DNA of 48,153 nt, taken from positions 1 through 48,153 of the forward strand of contig NZ_JAEFCD010000036.1 in NCBI RefSeq assembly GCF_016405965.1, given 5' to 3'. A program made the translations under genes and the position numbers. The notes beneath the pieces were generated by a model. It was given only the letters and a program-made list of their open reading frames with translations. It was not told the origin of the DNA and made no database searches. The DNA comes from Alteromonas sp. IB21 (GTDB lineage: Bacteria; Pseudomonadota; Gammaproteobacteria; Enterobacterales; Alteromonadaceae). Positions 1-8,592 of the stretch are shown here, one piece after another; the stretch's first letter is position 1, and each line of letters opens with the position of its first letter.

Positions 1-53
1 ATTGTACCCACGTTTACGTGGGGTTTCGTACGTTCAAACTTTTCTTTTGCCAT
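1..53 (-). CDS. tuf: Elongation factor Tu, N-terminal fragment (cut by window edge)
   Basis: On the minus strand an ATG at 53 opens a frame reading MAKEKFERTKPHVNVGTI, the near-invariant start of bacterial EF-Tu, which delivers aminoacyl-tRNA to the ribosome. Only the first 17 codons are inside the window; the gene continues past base 1. It follows the four tRNA genes on the same strand, as tufB does in E. coli, so co-transcription with them is likely. A modest purine-rich stretch precedes the ATG. Confidence 0.95.
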   Translation of the reverse strand, partial: MAKEKFERTKPHVNVGT

Positions 54-121
54 TTCTATTATCCCAGCAAAGTTACATTAAAAAATTTAGAGTTTTTTAC
101 ATGAGCTGGGGAGAAATAAAC

Positions 122-197
122 TGGTGCTGATAGGCAGATTTGAACTGCCGACCTCACCCTTACCAAGGGTGCGCTCTACCAACTGAGCTATATCAGC
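122..197 (-). tRNA. thrT: tRNA-Thr (anticodon GGT)
   Basis: A full 76-nt cloverleaf on the minus strand with encoded CCA. The acceptor arms GCTGATA and TATCAGC pair, and the anticodon loop reads TTGGTAA, giving GGT for ACC/ACU threonine codons. It is last in the four-tRNA operon and closest to tuf, the position of thrT in E. coli. Confidence 0.96.
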
Positions 198-204
198 ACT
201 GATT

Positions 205-279
<75 letters not shown>

Positions 280-312
280 AATCCTAATTCTCTGGCCACC
301 TCATAGAGAAAG

Positions 313-397
313 TGGTGGAGGGGGCAGGATTCGAACCTGCGAAGGCTGAGCCGGCAGATTTACAGTCTGCTCCCGTTGACCGCTTGGGTACCCCTCC
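313..397 (-). tRNA. tyrU: tRNA-Tyr (anticodon GTA)
   Basis: An 85-nt minus-strand class II tRNA with a long variable arm, acceptor GGAGGGG paired to CCCCTCC, anticodon GTA in the loop CTGTAAA and encoded CCA. It is second in the operon. Confidence 0.96.
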
Positions 398-404
398 AGA
401 TTGA

Positions 405-480
<76 letters not shown>

Positions 481-500
481 ACTACATCAAGTGGGTGCGC

Positions 501-529
501 ATTCTAGAGTATTGTTTAACTCTGTGCAA
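501..529 (-). promoter_or_regulatory. Sigma-70 promoter of the tRNA-tuf operon with stringent-type discriminator
   Basis: On the minus strand a -35 box TTGCAC (529-524) is separated by exactly 17 nt from a -10 box TAGAAT (506-501). The following discriminator GCGCACCC is GC-rich, the hallmark of stable-RNA promoters repressed by ppGpp/DksA. The first tRNA starts at 480. Box match and spacing are seen directly; stringent control is inferred from the discriminator. Confidence 0.85.
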
Positions 530-601
530 GTGTCTTTTTGAAAATTTTTCAATTTTCTTTTTTGACCAATTTTTCAACTAATCAAAAACTTACGTCGATG
601 T

Positions 602-1348
602 TCACTTTAAAAGTTCACTTCGAGCGTAGCGGGCAAGACCCTGCATCACCAAATGAGCGAGGCGCATGTTATCAGCAGATTTTAAGAATGCAAACACTTT
701 TTTGTCTCCACCCCCTAAAATTATGTCAAAATCGGTTTGTTTGCTTGATATGTAATCAACCGCGCTCAAATAAACACCATATAGGGCAGCATGACACCCT
801 GTTGCCACACAATCTTCTGTGTCGGTCCCTACCCCAAAGGTGGTCGGAATTTCGTCATTCGCGAACACTTTTTTAGTAGATGCCACCAGTGCATTACGCA
901 TAACTTGAAAACCAGGCACGATCCAACCGCCTAAATGTTGACCATCTACAACAAAATCTACCGTTATTGCCGTACCCACATCCATCACAAAAAATGCTTT
1001 TTTTGATTTTTCTGCAGCGCAGATCATGGCAAGCCATCGGTCAACGCCCATTTTTTGAACATTCGCGTAACTATTTTTTATGCCGAAAGCTTCTTTCTCT
1101 GTGTGTTTTTCTACAAAAATAATGTTTCGCTCATGACACATGCTGGAAATTTCATCAACCAGTTCCTGGTTTCTCACCGAGGCGATGTATAAATGAGAAA
1201 TATTTTTCTGCGAATCGATAAAAGAGAAAAGAGATATGGCATCTTCACATGCATTTGGCTCTTCTTCAGCGTGACAAAGCAGTGAATATTTTATTCGGGT
1301 GTTACCAATATCCACCAAAATGACGTGGTTTTCTTCAATGTTGTTCAT
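602..1348 (-). CDS. coaX: Type III pantothenate kinase
   Basis: CoaX phosphorylates pantothenate, the first committed step of coenzyme A synthesis, and belongs to the ASKHA fold. Visible motifs are VILVDIGNTRIKYSLL near the N-terminus (the phosphate loop), VQKMGVDRWLAMICA in the middle and MDVGTAITVDFV followed by GGWIVPG (the second Asp and substrate site). The total of about 248 aa fits the family. The frame extends seven codons upstream to a TTG at 1369, but the ATG at 1348 places the DIGNT motif at the usual distance from the start; neither has a good ribosome-binding site. It lies between birA and the tRNA operon, where E. coli carries the unrelated type I kinase coaA. Function is confident, start less so. 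Confidence 0.93.
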   Translation of the reverse strand: MNNIEENHVILVDIGNTRIKYSLLCHAEEEPNACEDAISLFSFIDSQKNISHLYIASVRNQELVDEISSMCHERNIIFVEKHTEKEAFGIKNSYANVQKMGVDRWLAMICAAEKSKKAFFVMDVGTAITVDFVVDGQHLGGWIVPGFQVMRNALVASTKKVFANDEIPTTFGVGTDTEDCVATGCHAALYGVYLSAVDYISSKQTDFDIILGGGDKKVFAFLKSADNMRLAHLVMQGLARYARSELLK

Positions 1349-1484
1349 ATTTTTTAGTTTCAATCGCAACGCAATGCGTAAAACGAACGGATAAAATATT
1401 TTATAGAAAGCATCATGGCCAGCTACGAAGTGCGTTCATAGCGAAATTTTCAAAATCGTCGCCGTTCAACCATGAAACGAAACA

Positions 1485-2471
1485 CTAATTGCCCCTCAGG
1501 CTAACTTCGCCACCGTGGAATCGTGTAATACCGTCCTGCGTTTCAACGAGTAGTGCGCCGCTGGCGTCCACGCCCCTATCAATACCGGAGAAACGCTTCT
1601 CGCCCATTTGCAAAACAATGCGTTTATCAGCGTATAAGTCGAGGGCTTCCCAATATGCAGTAAATGGCCCAAAACCTTGTTGAGTAAATTTAGGTAAATA
1701 AGACCACAGCGATTTAATAATTTCTGCTGCTAGTTCGTTTCTATCGGGAATAGTGCCTAAGTAAGAAGCGAGATCGCTATGGGGCTGACCCACATCGTAT
1801 TGGTTATCCGGTACACAAACATTTAAGCCAATGCCGATAACACTATGGGCGGTAGCCCCTATCTGCCCTTCTACCTCAATAAGTACACCCGCAAGTTTTT
1901 TGCCTTGCAGATAAATGTCATTCGGCCACTTTAATTCGGCATCTTCTACACCAAATTCTTTTAACGCGTCGCAAACGGCTAGCCCTACCAACAAAGAAAG
2001 ACCCGCCATGCTCTGATAACCATCAGGAAAAGACCAATACATAGAAAAAGTTAAACTTCCGCCAACCGGGGCTAGCCAAGTTCGACCGTGACGGCCCCGC
2101 CCGTCAGTTTGAATTTCAGCGAAAACCACATCGCCGTTTTCAAGGTCTTCTCGTTTACTCGCAATACGTTTTTTCATTTCTGTATTGGTAGACGGTAACA
2201 CTGACTCCACATCAATAACTGCACGCTTTGTATTGCCTAAATGGCGTTTAATGCTGTCGGCGCTTAACAATGGAAAACCTCGTTCTAAACGGTAACCTTT
2301 ACCTTTAACTTTAAATACATCTAACCCCCAATCGGCAAGTTGAGATATATGACCTGCTACAGCGGTACGTGAAAGACCCACTTGCTGGGCAATAGTTTCA
2401 CCAGAGTGAAAGTGACCGTCAGACAACAAAGCCAGTATATGTTTTCTTATAGCTTTTGATGCTTGTCTCAT
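1485..2471 (-). CDS. birA: Bifunctional biotin-[acetyl-CoA-carboxylase] ligase / biotin operon repressor
   Basis: BirA makes biotinyl-AMP, transfers biotin to AccB and, as the holo-dimer, represses the biotin operon. At 328 aa it is the bifunctional size. The N-terminal 65 residues form a winged helix (HFHSGETIAQQVGLSRTAV). The catalytic domain shows the biotinyl-AMP loop GRGRHGRTW, preceded by SVLPSTNTEM, then KWPNDIYLQGKKLAGVLIE with the catalytic lysine region. A C-terminal SH3-like domain follows. Its ATG overlaps the last four bases of murB, so the two are translationally coupled, as in E. coli. Confidence 0.96.
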   Translation of the reverse strand: MRQASKAIRKHILALLSDGHFHSGETIAQQVGLSRTAVAGHISQLADWGLDVFKVKGKGYRLERGFPLLSADSIKRHLGNTKRAVIDVESVLPSTNTEMKKRIASKREDLENGDVVFAEIQTDGRGRHGRTWLAPVGGSLTFSMYWSFPDGYQSMAGLSLLVGLAVCDALKEFGVEDAELKWPNDIYLQGKKLAGVLIEVEGQIGATAHSVIGIGLNVCVPDNQYDVGQPHSDLASYLGTIPDRNELAAEIIKSLWSYLPKFTQQGFGPFTAYWEALDLYADKRIVLQMGEKRFSGIDRGVDASGALLVETQDGITRFHGGEVSLRGN

Positions 2472-3496
2472 AGCGAAATAAGTCCTTTGCTTCCTAATAA
2501 GCGCACTTCTGGCTCAAGCTGTATACCAAACTTACCCTGTACGCTTGCTATGATATCTTTTGCCATGGTTATCACGTCCCCTCCGGTGGCTCCACCTAAG
2601 TTAGTAAGCACCAATGGCTGTGTAGGGTGGCATCTTACTTTATTCAAAGTCTTGCCTTTAAAACCTGCTTGGTCGATAAGCCAAGCTGCCGGTATTTTTA
2701 TTTGTTGTTGAAGTGCTGGCAATTCAGTACTTCCGCTCACCACAAAATGTGGCACTGAATCGTATTTCTGTGCAATAGCTTCATACAACGCTTTTGGCAC
2801 GACTGGGTTTTTGAAGAAGCTTCCTGCATTACCTAGCTCATCAGGATTTGGAAGTTTGCTCTTTCTAATTTCTATTACCTTACTATACACCTTTTCTGGG
2901 GTAGGCTCAGAAAGTGCAGCTAACTCACCGTAACTGGTTTCAAGTTCGTAATGTTTCGGTAGTTTAAAATTCACATGAGTGATCAGTACTTTGTTTGCGA
3001 GCGCATGTTTAAACACGCTATCTCTATAACCAAATTGGCAGTCTTCATTACTTAGTAATACCTGTTCGCCGGCTTCAAGAAATACGCATTCTACCTTATC
3101 GATTAATCTATTCACCTCTACCCCATAGGCGCCAATATTCTGAATGGGGCAAGCGCCAACCGAACCAGGTATTAACGCTAAGTTCTCAAACCCATACCAC
3201 TTCTCTTTCATACAGAGGGTTACAAAGTCATGCCAGTTTTCGCCAGCACCTACTCTTAAGTAATGGTGAGCTTCAGTATCGAAATGACTAATACCTTTAA
3301 TTTCGTTAACTAGTACTGTTCCATCAAAGTCATTGGTAAAAATGGAATTGCTTCCACCTCCTAATATGTAAATGGCGTTTTTATCATTTTTAGAAGTATT
3401 GAAAACAGACAGAAATGAAGCAACATCGGTAAACGACTGAATAGAATCACAATAAGCGGCAAGGCCGAATGTGCTGTAAGTTTGTAATGAAGGCAT
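2468..3496 (-). CDS. murB: UDP-N-acetylenolpyruvoylglucosamine reductase
   Basis: MurB reduces enolpyruvyl-UDP-GlcNAc to UDP-MurNAc with NADPH and FAD in peptidoglycan synthesis. The 342-aa protein matches the type I (E. coli-like) enzyme. It opens with LQTYSTFGLAAYCDS and carries the FAD motif ILGGGSNSIFT, the PGSVGACPIQNIGAYG loop, the FGYRDSVFK substrate segment, GNAGSFFKNPVV with the catalytic Ser, and a C-terminal glutamate region (QLEPEVRLLG). The gene runs into birA with a 4-base overlap. Upstream is a 228-base gap with a REP-like hairpin. Confidence 0.96.
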   Translation of the reverse strand: MPSLQTYSTFGLAAYCDSIQSFTDVASFLSVFNTSKNDKNAIYILGGGSNSIFTNDFDGTVLVNEIKGISHFDTEAHHYLRVGAGENWHDFVTLCMKEKWYGFENLALIPGSVGACPIQNIGAYGVEVNRLIDKVECVFLEAGEQVLLSNEDCQFGYRDSVFKHALANKVLITHVNFKLPKHYELETSYGELAALSEPTPEKVYSKVIEIRKSKLPNPDELGNAGSFFKNPVVPKALYEAIAQKYDSVPHFVVSGSTELPALQQQIKIPAAWLIDQAGFKGKTLNKVRCHPTQPLVLTNLGGATGGDVITMAKDIIASVQGKFGIQLEPEVRLLGSKGLISL

Positions 3497-3687
3497 AGAA
3501 TTTTACGAACTGCGAACAATCCGCTAATGGTAGGGGAAGGAATCTTTAAATAAAAGTGTAAACACGCAAATAAGTAGTATGTGGATTGGCCTTCAGACTT
3601 TTTAAGCGTTCTGCTCATGTGGTTTCGAATTTAAAATAGATACTAGAGAACATGCTCTCTTAGGCTCTCAATTAGCTTTATGAATAG

Positions 3688-3721
3688 TACTGGAGTCAGA
3701 GCAATTACTCTGACTCCGGTA
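3688..3721. repeat. REP-like GTCAGAG hairpin
   Basis: A 14-bp inverted repeat (arms 3688-3701 and 3708-3721, one G-U/mismatch position, 6-nt loop) with core GGAGTCAGAG/CTCTGACTCC. It begins four bases past the stop of the minus-strand 574-aa gene and could act as its terminator, although the T-run TTTTT is on the plus-strand side. The same GTCAGAG core recurs at 48088-48097, suggesting a dispersed REP element rather than a gene-specific terminator. Confidence 0.6.
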
Positions 3722-3724
3722 TTT

Positions 3725-5449
3725 TTAACTCTTTATGATCGCTATAAGTTCTTTCGCTTTACTGTTATTAGGGTCTATCACCAGTATGCTTTCTGCAACA
3801 TCCAATGCTTGTTTTTTCTTACGTTCTTTATATAACGCAAACGCGTAAGCTATTCTGCTGCTTGGCTTAAGGTTGTCTAGAGGATGAGAAGTTCTGAAAT
3901 AGGTGATTGCCTTTTTGTAATCACCCAGAGTTGTAAAAATCACACCTAGATTTTCTTTAACGAGCGAAAGTGTTACTGGATGTAACGGTTGTAAGAGCAA
4001 GCTCTCACCAAGCTTCGCGGCTTTTCTATATTCTTTTGTCCCCATTAAGTAAACAAGATGAGTGTTAACCATTACACCATCTAACTTACCATCGCTGTTC
4101 TCATACATTCTATCGAGTAATAAACCAGCTTTTACCTTGTCATTATCTAAATTACCTTCCCGTATAAGATACTCAGCAAAATTATGCATAGTTCTAACAT
4201 TATTCGGGCTCCGTTCAAGCTCTTTTTCATAGAAAATCTTTGGGTCTTTCCACTCACTAACTCTAGCGTGAGTAATGCTTGTTAAACCCAACACTACGAT
4301 AGCTGCCGGAATAATGAACCATGCTTTTACTAAACTATCGATTTTCTTCTTTGAAGTAACCAAACCACATACTGATACTAAACAAAGTACAAGAGCAAAA
4401 TTTGGGAGGTAGCTTCTGTGCTCAAAGGCTAGATCAGTAATCGGAATAAACCCAGATTCCACAGAGTGGAATGTATAGAAAAGCAATATACCTAAAGATA
4501 ATAGTGGGGTTTTATTCCTAAAAGCGAGTGCACTGATTAATATCAGCAAATGCACAATTAATGCTCCAACTTTCTGAAAAGACGAAAAAGACGCCAAAGT
4601 TAACCCATAATCCAGATGCAAATTCATGGGCAAAAAGAATTTCTGGATGTAAACGGTAATTATTGAAGACTGAACGAGTAAATATTCTAAACGACTTATG
4701 TCGTTACTTTCCCTAGTTAGAGCATCGACTTGATGAAAAACGCTACCTTCACCAGAAAAAGCAAGGCCAGTAAAAAAAATAACAACAATGGTTGTTAAGA
4801 AAATTAATGGATATCGCAAACGAATTGACCTGAAAACAATCACTTCTATTAGCACGAGGGCAACAGGTATCGTCACTGCATTCTGTTTTGTGAATAAAGC
4901 TAAACAGGATACAAGAACGCATAACCCAAAATAGAGATTTCTTTTTGCGGCATCACTAGATGTTCTTGCACAAAGGTACAAGAGAACAGCACCAAGGTAG
5001 AACATTGTAACCAGAGAAGCTAATCGCTGAACGACGTAAACAACTGCTTGCGAGTTTAAGGGATGAGAAAGGAATATCAGTGCTGCCAATCCACTTAGCA
5101 GCATAGTTCCATTTTCAGAGATATCCAACGTCGAGAGTTCAAGAAGCTTTCTCGTAAGGCCGAATACCAAAAAGCCGTTTATCAAGTGGATAGCTACATT
5201 AACTAAGTGATAGCTTACAACCGCCTCTTCAGCATACATGTAATTTAACCACAATGTGAGATAACCTACAAAGCGCATACCATATGCTTCAAAAAGCGAG
5301 GTAATACTTGCATTTTGAAAGTTAACATTGTGAGTAATTGAACTTCTATCATCTAAATAGAATGGAACCTCTAAGGCACCATAGTAACCAACGGCGGTGA
5401 CCAAGAGAGAAACAATAACAAAAATATAAATGTTTTTACTACCTGACAC
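3725..5449 (-). CDS. GT-C-type (TMTC/PMT-like) membrane glycosyltransferase with C-terminal TPRs
   Basis: A 574-aa polytopic membrane protein. After a first membrane segment (about residues 8-26) comes a loop with PFYLDDRSSITHN. The paired Asp in the first periplasmic loop and the following YLTLWLNY and YHLVNVAIHL segments resemble GT-C enzymes of the protein O-mannosyltransferase/TMTC group, which use lipid-linked sugars. About ten hydrophobic segments reach residue 400. Residues 410-570 form TPR-like helices (RSPNNVRTMHNFAEYLIREG, GDYKKAITYFRTSH). Inferred role: transfer of a sugar to an exported protein on the periplasmic side, perhaps a pseudopilin or the S-layer protein encoded nearby. 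The family assignment is from the motif pattern; donor and acceptor are unknown. Confidence 0.7.
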   Translation of the reverse strand: MSGSKNIYIFVIVSLLVTAVGYYGALEVPFYLDDRSSITHNVNFQNASITSLFEAYGMRFVGYLTLWLNYMYAEEAVVSYHLVNVAIHLINGFLVFGLTRKLLELSTLDISENGTMLLSGLAALIFLSHPLNSQAVVYVVQRLASLVTMFYLGAVLLYLCARTSSDAAKRNLYFGLCVLVSCLALFTKQNAVTIPVALVLIEVIVFRSIRLRYPLIFLTTIVVIFFTGLAFSGEGSVFHQVDALTRESNDISRLEYLLVQSSIITVYIQKFFLPMNLHLDYGLTLASFSSFQKVGALIVHLLILISALAFRNKTPLLSLGILLFYTFHSVESGFIPITDLAFEHRSYLPNFALVLCLVSVCGLVTSKKKIDSLVKAWFIIPAAIVVLGLTSITHARVSEWKDPKIFYEKELERSPNNVRTMHNFAEYLIREGNLDNDKVKAGLLLDRMYENSDGKLDGVMVNTHLVYLMGTKEYRKAAKLGESLLLQPLHPVTLSLVKENLGVIFTTLGDYKKAITYFRTSHPLDNLKPSSRIAYAFALYKERKKKQALDVAESILVIDPNNSKAKELIAIIKS

Positions 5450-5568
5450 GCATTTTCTCCCTATGCGAATTTCTTGTGAATGTCTTAATCAGTGGTGTAA
5501 TGGTATCATTTGTTAGTATCTGTATTCATCATTTAACTAACGTTCTTCCGAAAACAAAGGGGTAAGGG

Positions 5569-6426
5569 TTGTTTCTCAAGCCGGAATCACTTCACTATTT
5601 AAATAGTATATTGAACAATAGCGACTGGTTAACTTTTTCCAAAGACTTACACCAGTCGTTATCTGTCCGACGAAAACATATATCTTCAGATAGTCACATT
5701 AAGTCGATACTTCCATGCACAGCCCCCTCGGGAGAGTTGGAGCTTTTTGATGTATTGGGGGTAATAGTCGAATCTAGAAACCATCCAAACTTAATTCCTG
5801 TCGTTGAAGAAGCCTTGAAGTATCTTAAAATTCCTGTGCAACTTTTCCACGGTCCTAGTAATGGCGAACAGCTAAACAATTATTTCGCGAGTTATATCAA
5901 AGAAAGGAAGCTATTTTTATCCCCTCTTGCCACCGATATATTACCGCCGTCAGACTACAACCGCCTACTTTTATCTCACTGCTTCTGGGATCAGCTAAAA
6001 ACAAGGTATAAAGTTTTATTTTTTCAATGTGATGCTGCTTTTTGTGTTCATTCAACATACACGCTTTCGGATTTTTACTCTTTTGATTACATTGGCTCAT
6101 GGTGGCCCTGCGAAAGACCGGTAGGCGTTTATGCGGAAGGTGGGAATGGTGGTTTAAGTTTCCGAGACTGGAAAGCTCACTACGAGTGCCTCAATAGATT
6201 TAACGCGGCAAACTGGCCTGGCGCAGAGGATACTTTTTTCGCGTTCTACCTATCAGTAATGAAGGCTAAAGTGGCAAGCAAAGAGATGATGCTTAAGTTT
6301 GGAACACAACATGTATTCAAGTGCAATAGCTTTGGAGCTCATAAAATCGGCTGCCTTCCGGCGGAACAGCAAGCCCTATTTTTAGAATACAGCCCTAATG
6401 CTGAAAGGATATTACAAAACCCATAA
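5569..6426 (+). CDS. DUF5672-type glycosyltransferase
   Basis: The 285-aa cytoplasmic protein shows VLFFQCDAAFC (an Asp-containing donor site), FDYIGSWW, the glycine-rich GGNGGLSFRDW stretch and AEDTFFAFY, the set of motifs that defines the DUF5672 family of GT-A-like transferases. The start is a TTG at 5569 preceded by AAGGGG with a usable spacer; no early ATG exists in frame. It is convergent with the secretin gene, and a shared hairpin separates them. The context, between the GT-C protein and the secretion genes, suggests sugar addition to a surface or exported molecule, but the substrate cannot be read from the sequence. Confidence 0.75.
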   Translation: MFLKPESLHYLNSILNNSDWLTFSKDLHQSLSVRRKHISSDSHIKSILPCTAPSGELELFDVLGVIVESRNHPNLIPVVEEALKYLKIPVQLFHGPSNGEQLNNYFASYIKERKLFLSPLATDILPPSDYNRLLLSHCFWDQLKTRYKVLFFQCDAAFCVHSTYTLSDFYSFDYIGSWWPCERPVGVYAEGGNGGLSFRDWKAHYECLNRFNAANWPGAEDTFFAFYLSVMKAKVASKEMMLKFGTQHVFKCNSFGAHKIGCLPAEQQALFLEYSPNAERILQNP

Positions 6427-6462
6427 ATAAACGGAGGAGAAGAGCACTTCTCCTCCGTTTAT
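6427..6462. terminator. Bidirectional terminator between convergent genes
   Basis: A perfect 16-bp stem (6427-6442 with 6447-6462) around the 4-nt loop AGCA. Both arms end in A/T-rich runs, so it can serve either strand. It begins one base after the stop of the DUF5672 gene and lies 24 bases beyond the secretin stop. Confidence 0.9.
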
Positions 6463-6485
6463 AGAGATAATGACCAACTCTGCAT

Positions 6486-8567
6486 TTATTCGTGACTATT
6501 AATCACTCTCATCCTTTCAATTTGTAGCTCGTCAACTAACGATTCAGCTTCTTCCGGTGAGTTAAGAATATAAGGAATAATCATCACCATTAATTCAGTT
6601 CTTGTCTGCTCCATATTCTCCCCTCTAAACAGGCGGCCGATACCTGGTAGCTTGCCAAGGACGGGAACACCAACTTCGCCATCACCGTCGTTTGACCGAA
6701 TCAGACCGCCAATAAGTACAGAGCCTCCATCACGCAATGTCAATGTGGTCGTAATATTTCTTGTTCTGATCGTAGGAGAATTAATACTGCTAGAGCTAGT
6801 AGACAAAGCTTCACTTAACTCCTGAGAAATTTCAATGTCTACAAACCCTGTCGCGTGAACAGTAGGTTTGATATCTAACAATACCCCAGTATCCTGATAA
6901 GTAACTTGTTGGACGATTTGAGCGTTAGATGAATTAGTACTTTGCACGTTCGACGTGATAGTCGGCACGCGGTCACCTACATCAATCGATGCTTCTTGCC
7001 CACTTTTAACCATAACCCTAGGTCTTGAACGAATTTTAGAGCGACTATTCTCGTACAAGAAATTTAATGCGGCTCGAGTTTGGTCCCCGCGCGAAAAGTT
7101 CAAACTCAGTCCGCCGCCGGTAACACCAAGGGCGCCATCTGTAGAAGCGACAGCATCGTAAGCACCAATAGCTCTATCAACAAACCACTCAATAGCAGAT
7201 TCTTCTTTTTCCTCTAAGCTTACTTCTGCCAATATCACTTCTATCATTACCGAAGGCGCTGGCTTATCTAAGCGTTTAATCATTTTAAGTGCAGTAACCC
7301 AATCCTTGCCGCTACCACTAAACAATATTGTGTTAAGCTGTTCATCAACCGCGTACCTTCCAGTTGAGGCTCTTGTTCGTTGACCGTCTCCGCCAGCACT
7401 TCCTTGAATTCCATTCGAACCACCAACTCCCAATTGATTCAACAACTCTACAATATGGCTAGCTTGAGTACTTTGAACCTGATAATCAAACAAGCCATTT
7501 TCAACATCTTCCTCACGCTCTTTTTCAAGTTTTTTCGCCCAATCGACAATATGGTCTAAAATTTCAGAGGTAGAGGCGAAAACAGCAAGTTGGCCCACGC
7601 TCGTTAGAGGTAAAAGCTTTATCGGCGCCCCACCAGAACGTTCTTGTACCGCAAAACCTTCTGTTTTCAAGATATCTGTTAACGTATCAGCAAGCTCTGT
7701 CGGCGTATTTATTGATGGTTGAAGAATAACGCTACTCATTCCCTCCATACTTGGAACATCCAATAACTTGGCTGCTTCTACAATAGCAAGCACCTGTTGT
7801 TCTTTTCCTGATATTATTAGTGCATTACGTTCAATGTCTTCTTCGATTTTTGCGCCCGACCGTGAAAACAACTTGTACAACAGACTCCTAACCTGCGCAG
7901 TTTTAAGGCTTTTTAAAGGATAGATAAAAAACACCGGCCGATTACCTGCCGGTACTTCAGGCAGTGCGTTCCCTGTCATCAAGATAGGGGCATCGTCCGA
8001 AGCCTGCGAGGAATAATCGAATATTAAAACACCATCTGATAAGTATGTGGTAACTCCGTAACGCATCAACGTTTTCGTGGCAAGGACGTAAAAATCCTTT
8101 TCGTTCATAGTACCACTGACTCTTAGCGTAACGAGATCAGGCGCCTTTTGTAACGCAGGCTGAATGACATAGTTTAAACCAAGTTGATTCCCATAGATTT
8201 CATTAATAAAAGCAGGGATTGGCAAATTGTTGTAAGACTGCTTATTGATGTTAGATGATTTTAATTTGGGAACAACGAGTTTTTCTGCCTCTTCTACCGC
8301 TTTCTCTATTGGCATAGAGGGAGGACGAATAACTGTTAGTTCTTTTGAACTTGGGTCTTCATCTTCTTCATTTGCAGCGTTAAAAAAATCAGTATTAACT
8401 TCTTTGGGTTCTCTTAACGGTTTGCCGAACGAGGCATCGTCTTCTTGTGCTAATTTGTATGCAGGTCCTCGCAAGTTTGCACAACTCGCAAGTACAACAA
8501 CTGCTAGAGAAACAGACACTATTTTTACACAGCTACGAAGCGAAGACGCTTCTATTAAATTACACAT
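6486..8567 (-). CDS. Type II secretion/type IV pilus-type outer-membrane secretin (lipoprotein)
   Basis: A 693-aa secretin that would form the outer-membrane channel of the adjacent machine. A lipobox LASC (Cys29) follows a hydrophobic signal segment, so it is probably self-piloting, as MshL or some GspD proteins are. After a linker, residues 105-185 look like an N0 domain (NNLPIPAFINEIYG), followed by secretin_N modules (FIYPLKSLKTAQVRSLLYKL; QVQSTQASHIVELLNQLG). The beta-barrel domain occupies about 440-675, with KIRSRPRVMVKSGQEASI, GGSVLIGGLIR and VPVLGKLPGIGRLFRG. There is no long C-terminal S-domain. It is last in the minus-strand four-gene arm, the place PilQ holds after PilNOP. Call it GspD/PilQ-like. 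Confidence 0.92.
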   Translation of the reverse strand: MCNLIEASSLRSCVKIVSVSLAVVVLASCANLRGPAYKLAQEDDASFGKPLREPKEVNTDFFNAANEEDEDPSSKELTVIRPPSMPIEKAVEEAEKLVVPKLKSSNINKQSYNNLPIPAFINEIYGNQLGLNYVIQPALQKAPDLVTLRVSGTMNEKDFYVLATKTLMRYGVTTYLSDGVLIFDYSSQASDDAPILMTGNALPEVPAGNRPVFFIYPLKSLKTAQVRSLLYKLFSRSGAKIEEDIERNALIISGKEQQVLAIVEAAKLLDVPSMEGMSSVILQPSINTPTELADTLTDILKTEGFAVQERSGGAPIKLLPLTSVGQLAVFASTSEILDHIVDWAKKLEKEREEDVENGLFDYQVQSTQASHIVELLNQLGVGGSNGIQGSAGGDGQRTRASTGRYAVDEQLNTILFSGSGKDWVTALKMIKRLDKPAPSVMIEVILAEVSLEEKEESAIEWFVDRAIGAYDAVASTDGALGVTGGGLSLNFSRGDQTRAALNFLYENSRSKIRSRPRVMVKSGQEASIDVGDRVPTITSNVQSTNSSNAQIVQQVTYQDTGVLLDIKPTVHATGFVDIEISQELSEALSTSSSSINSPTIRTRNITTTLTLRDGGSVLIGGLIRSNDGDGEVGVPVLGKLPGIGRLFRGENMEQTRTELMVMIIPYILNSPEEAESLVDELQIERMRVINSHE

Positions 8568-8592
8568 ACCTTGGCTGATATCCCATTAAGTA

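Noticed and set aside
61..115. CCCAGC/GCTGGG pairing in the tuf leader as an attenuator
   Set aside because: Only six base pairs around a 36-nt loop; too weak to call without conservation data.
538..876. Plus-strand 112-aa frame across the coaX 3' end
   Set aside because: Antisense to coaX and overlaps the tRNA operon promoter; no coding features.
3361..3618. Minus-strand 85-aa frame at the murB 5' end
   Set aside because: Overlaps murB in another frame, low complexity hydrophobic composition, no start signal.
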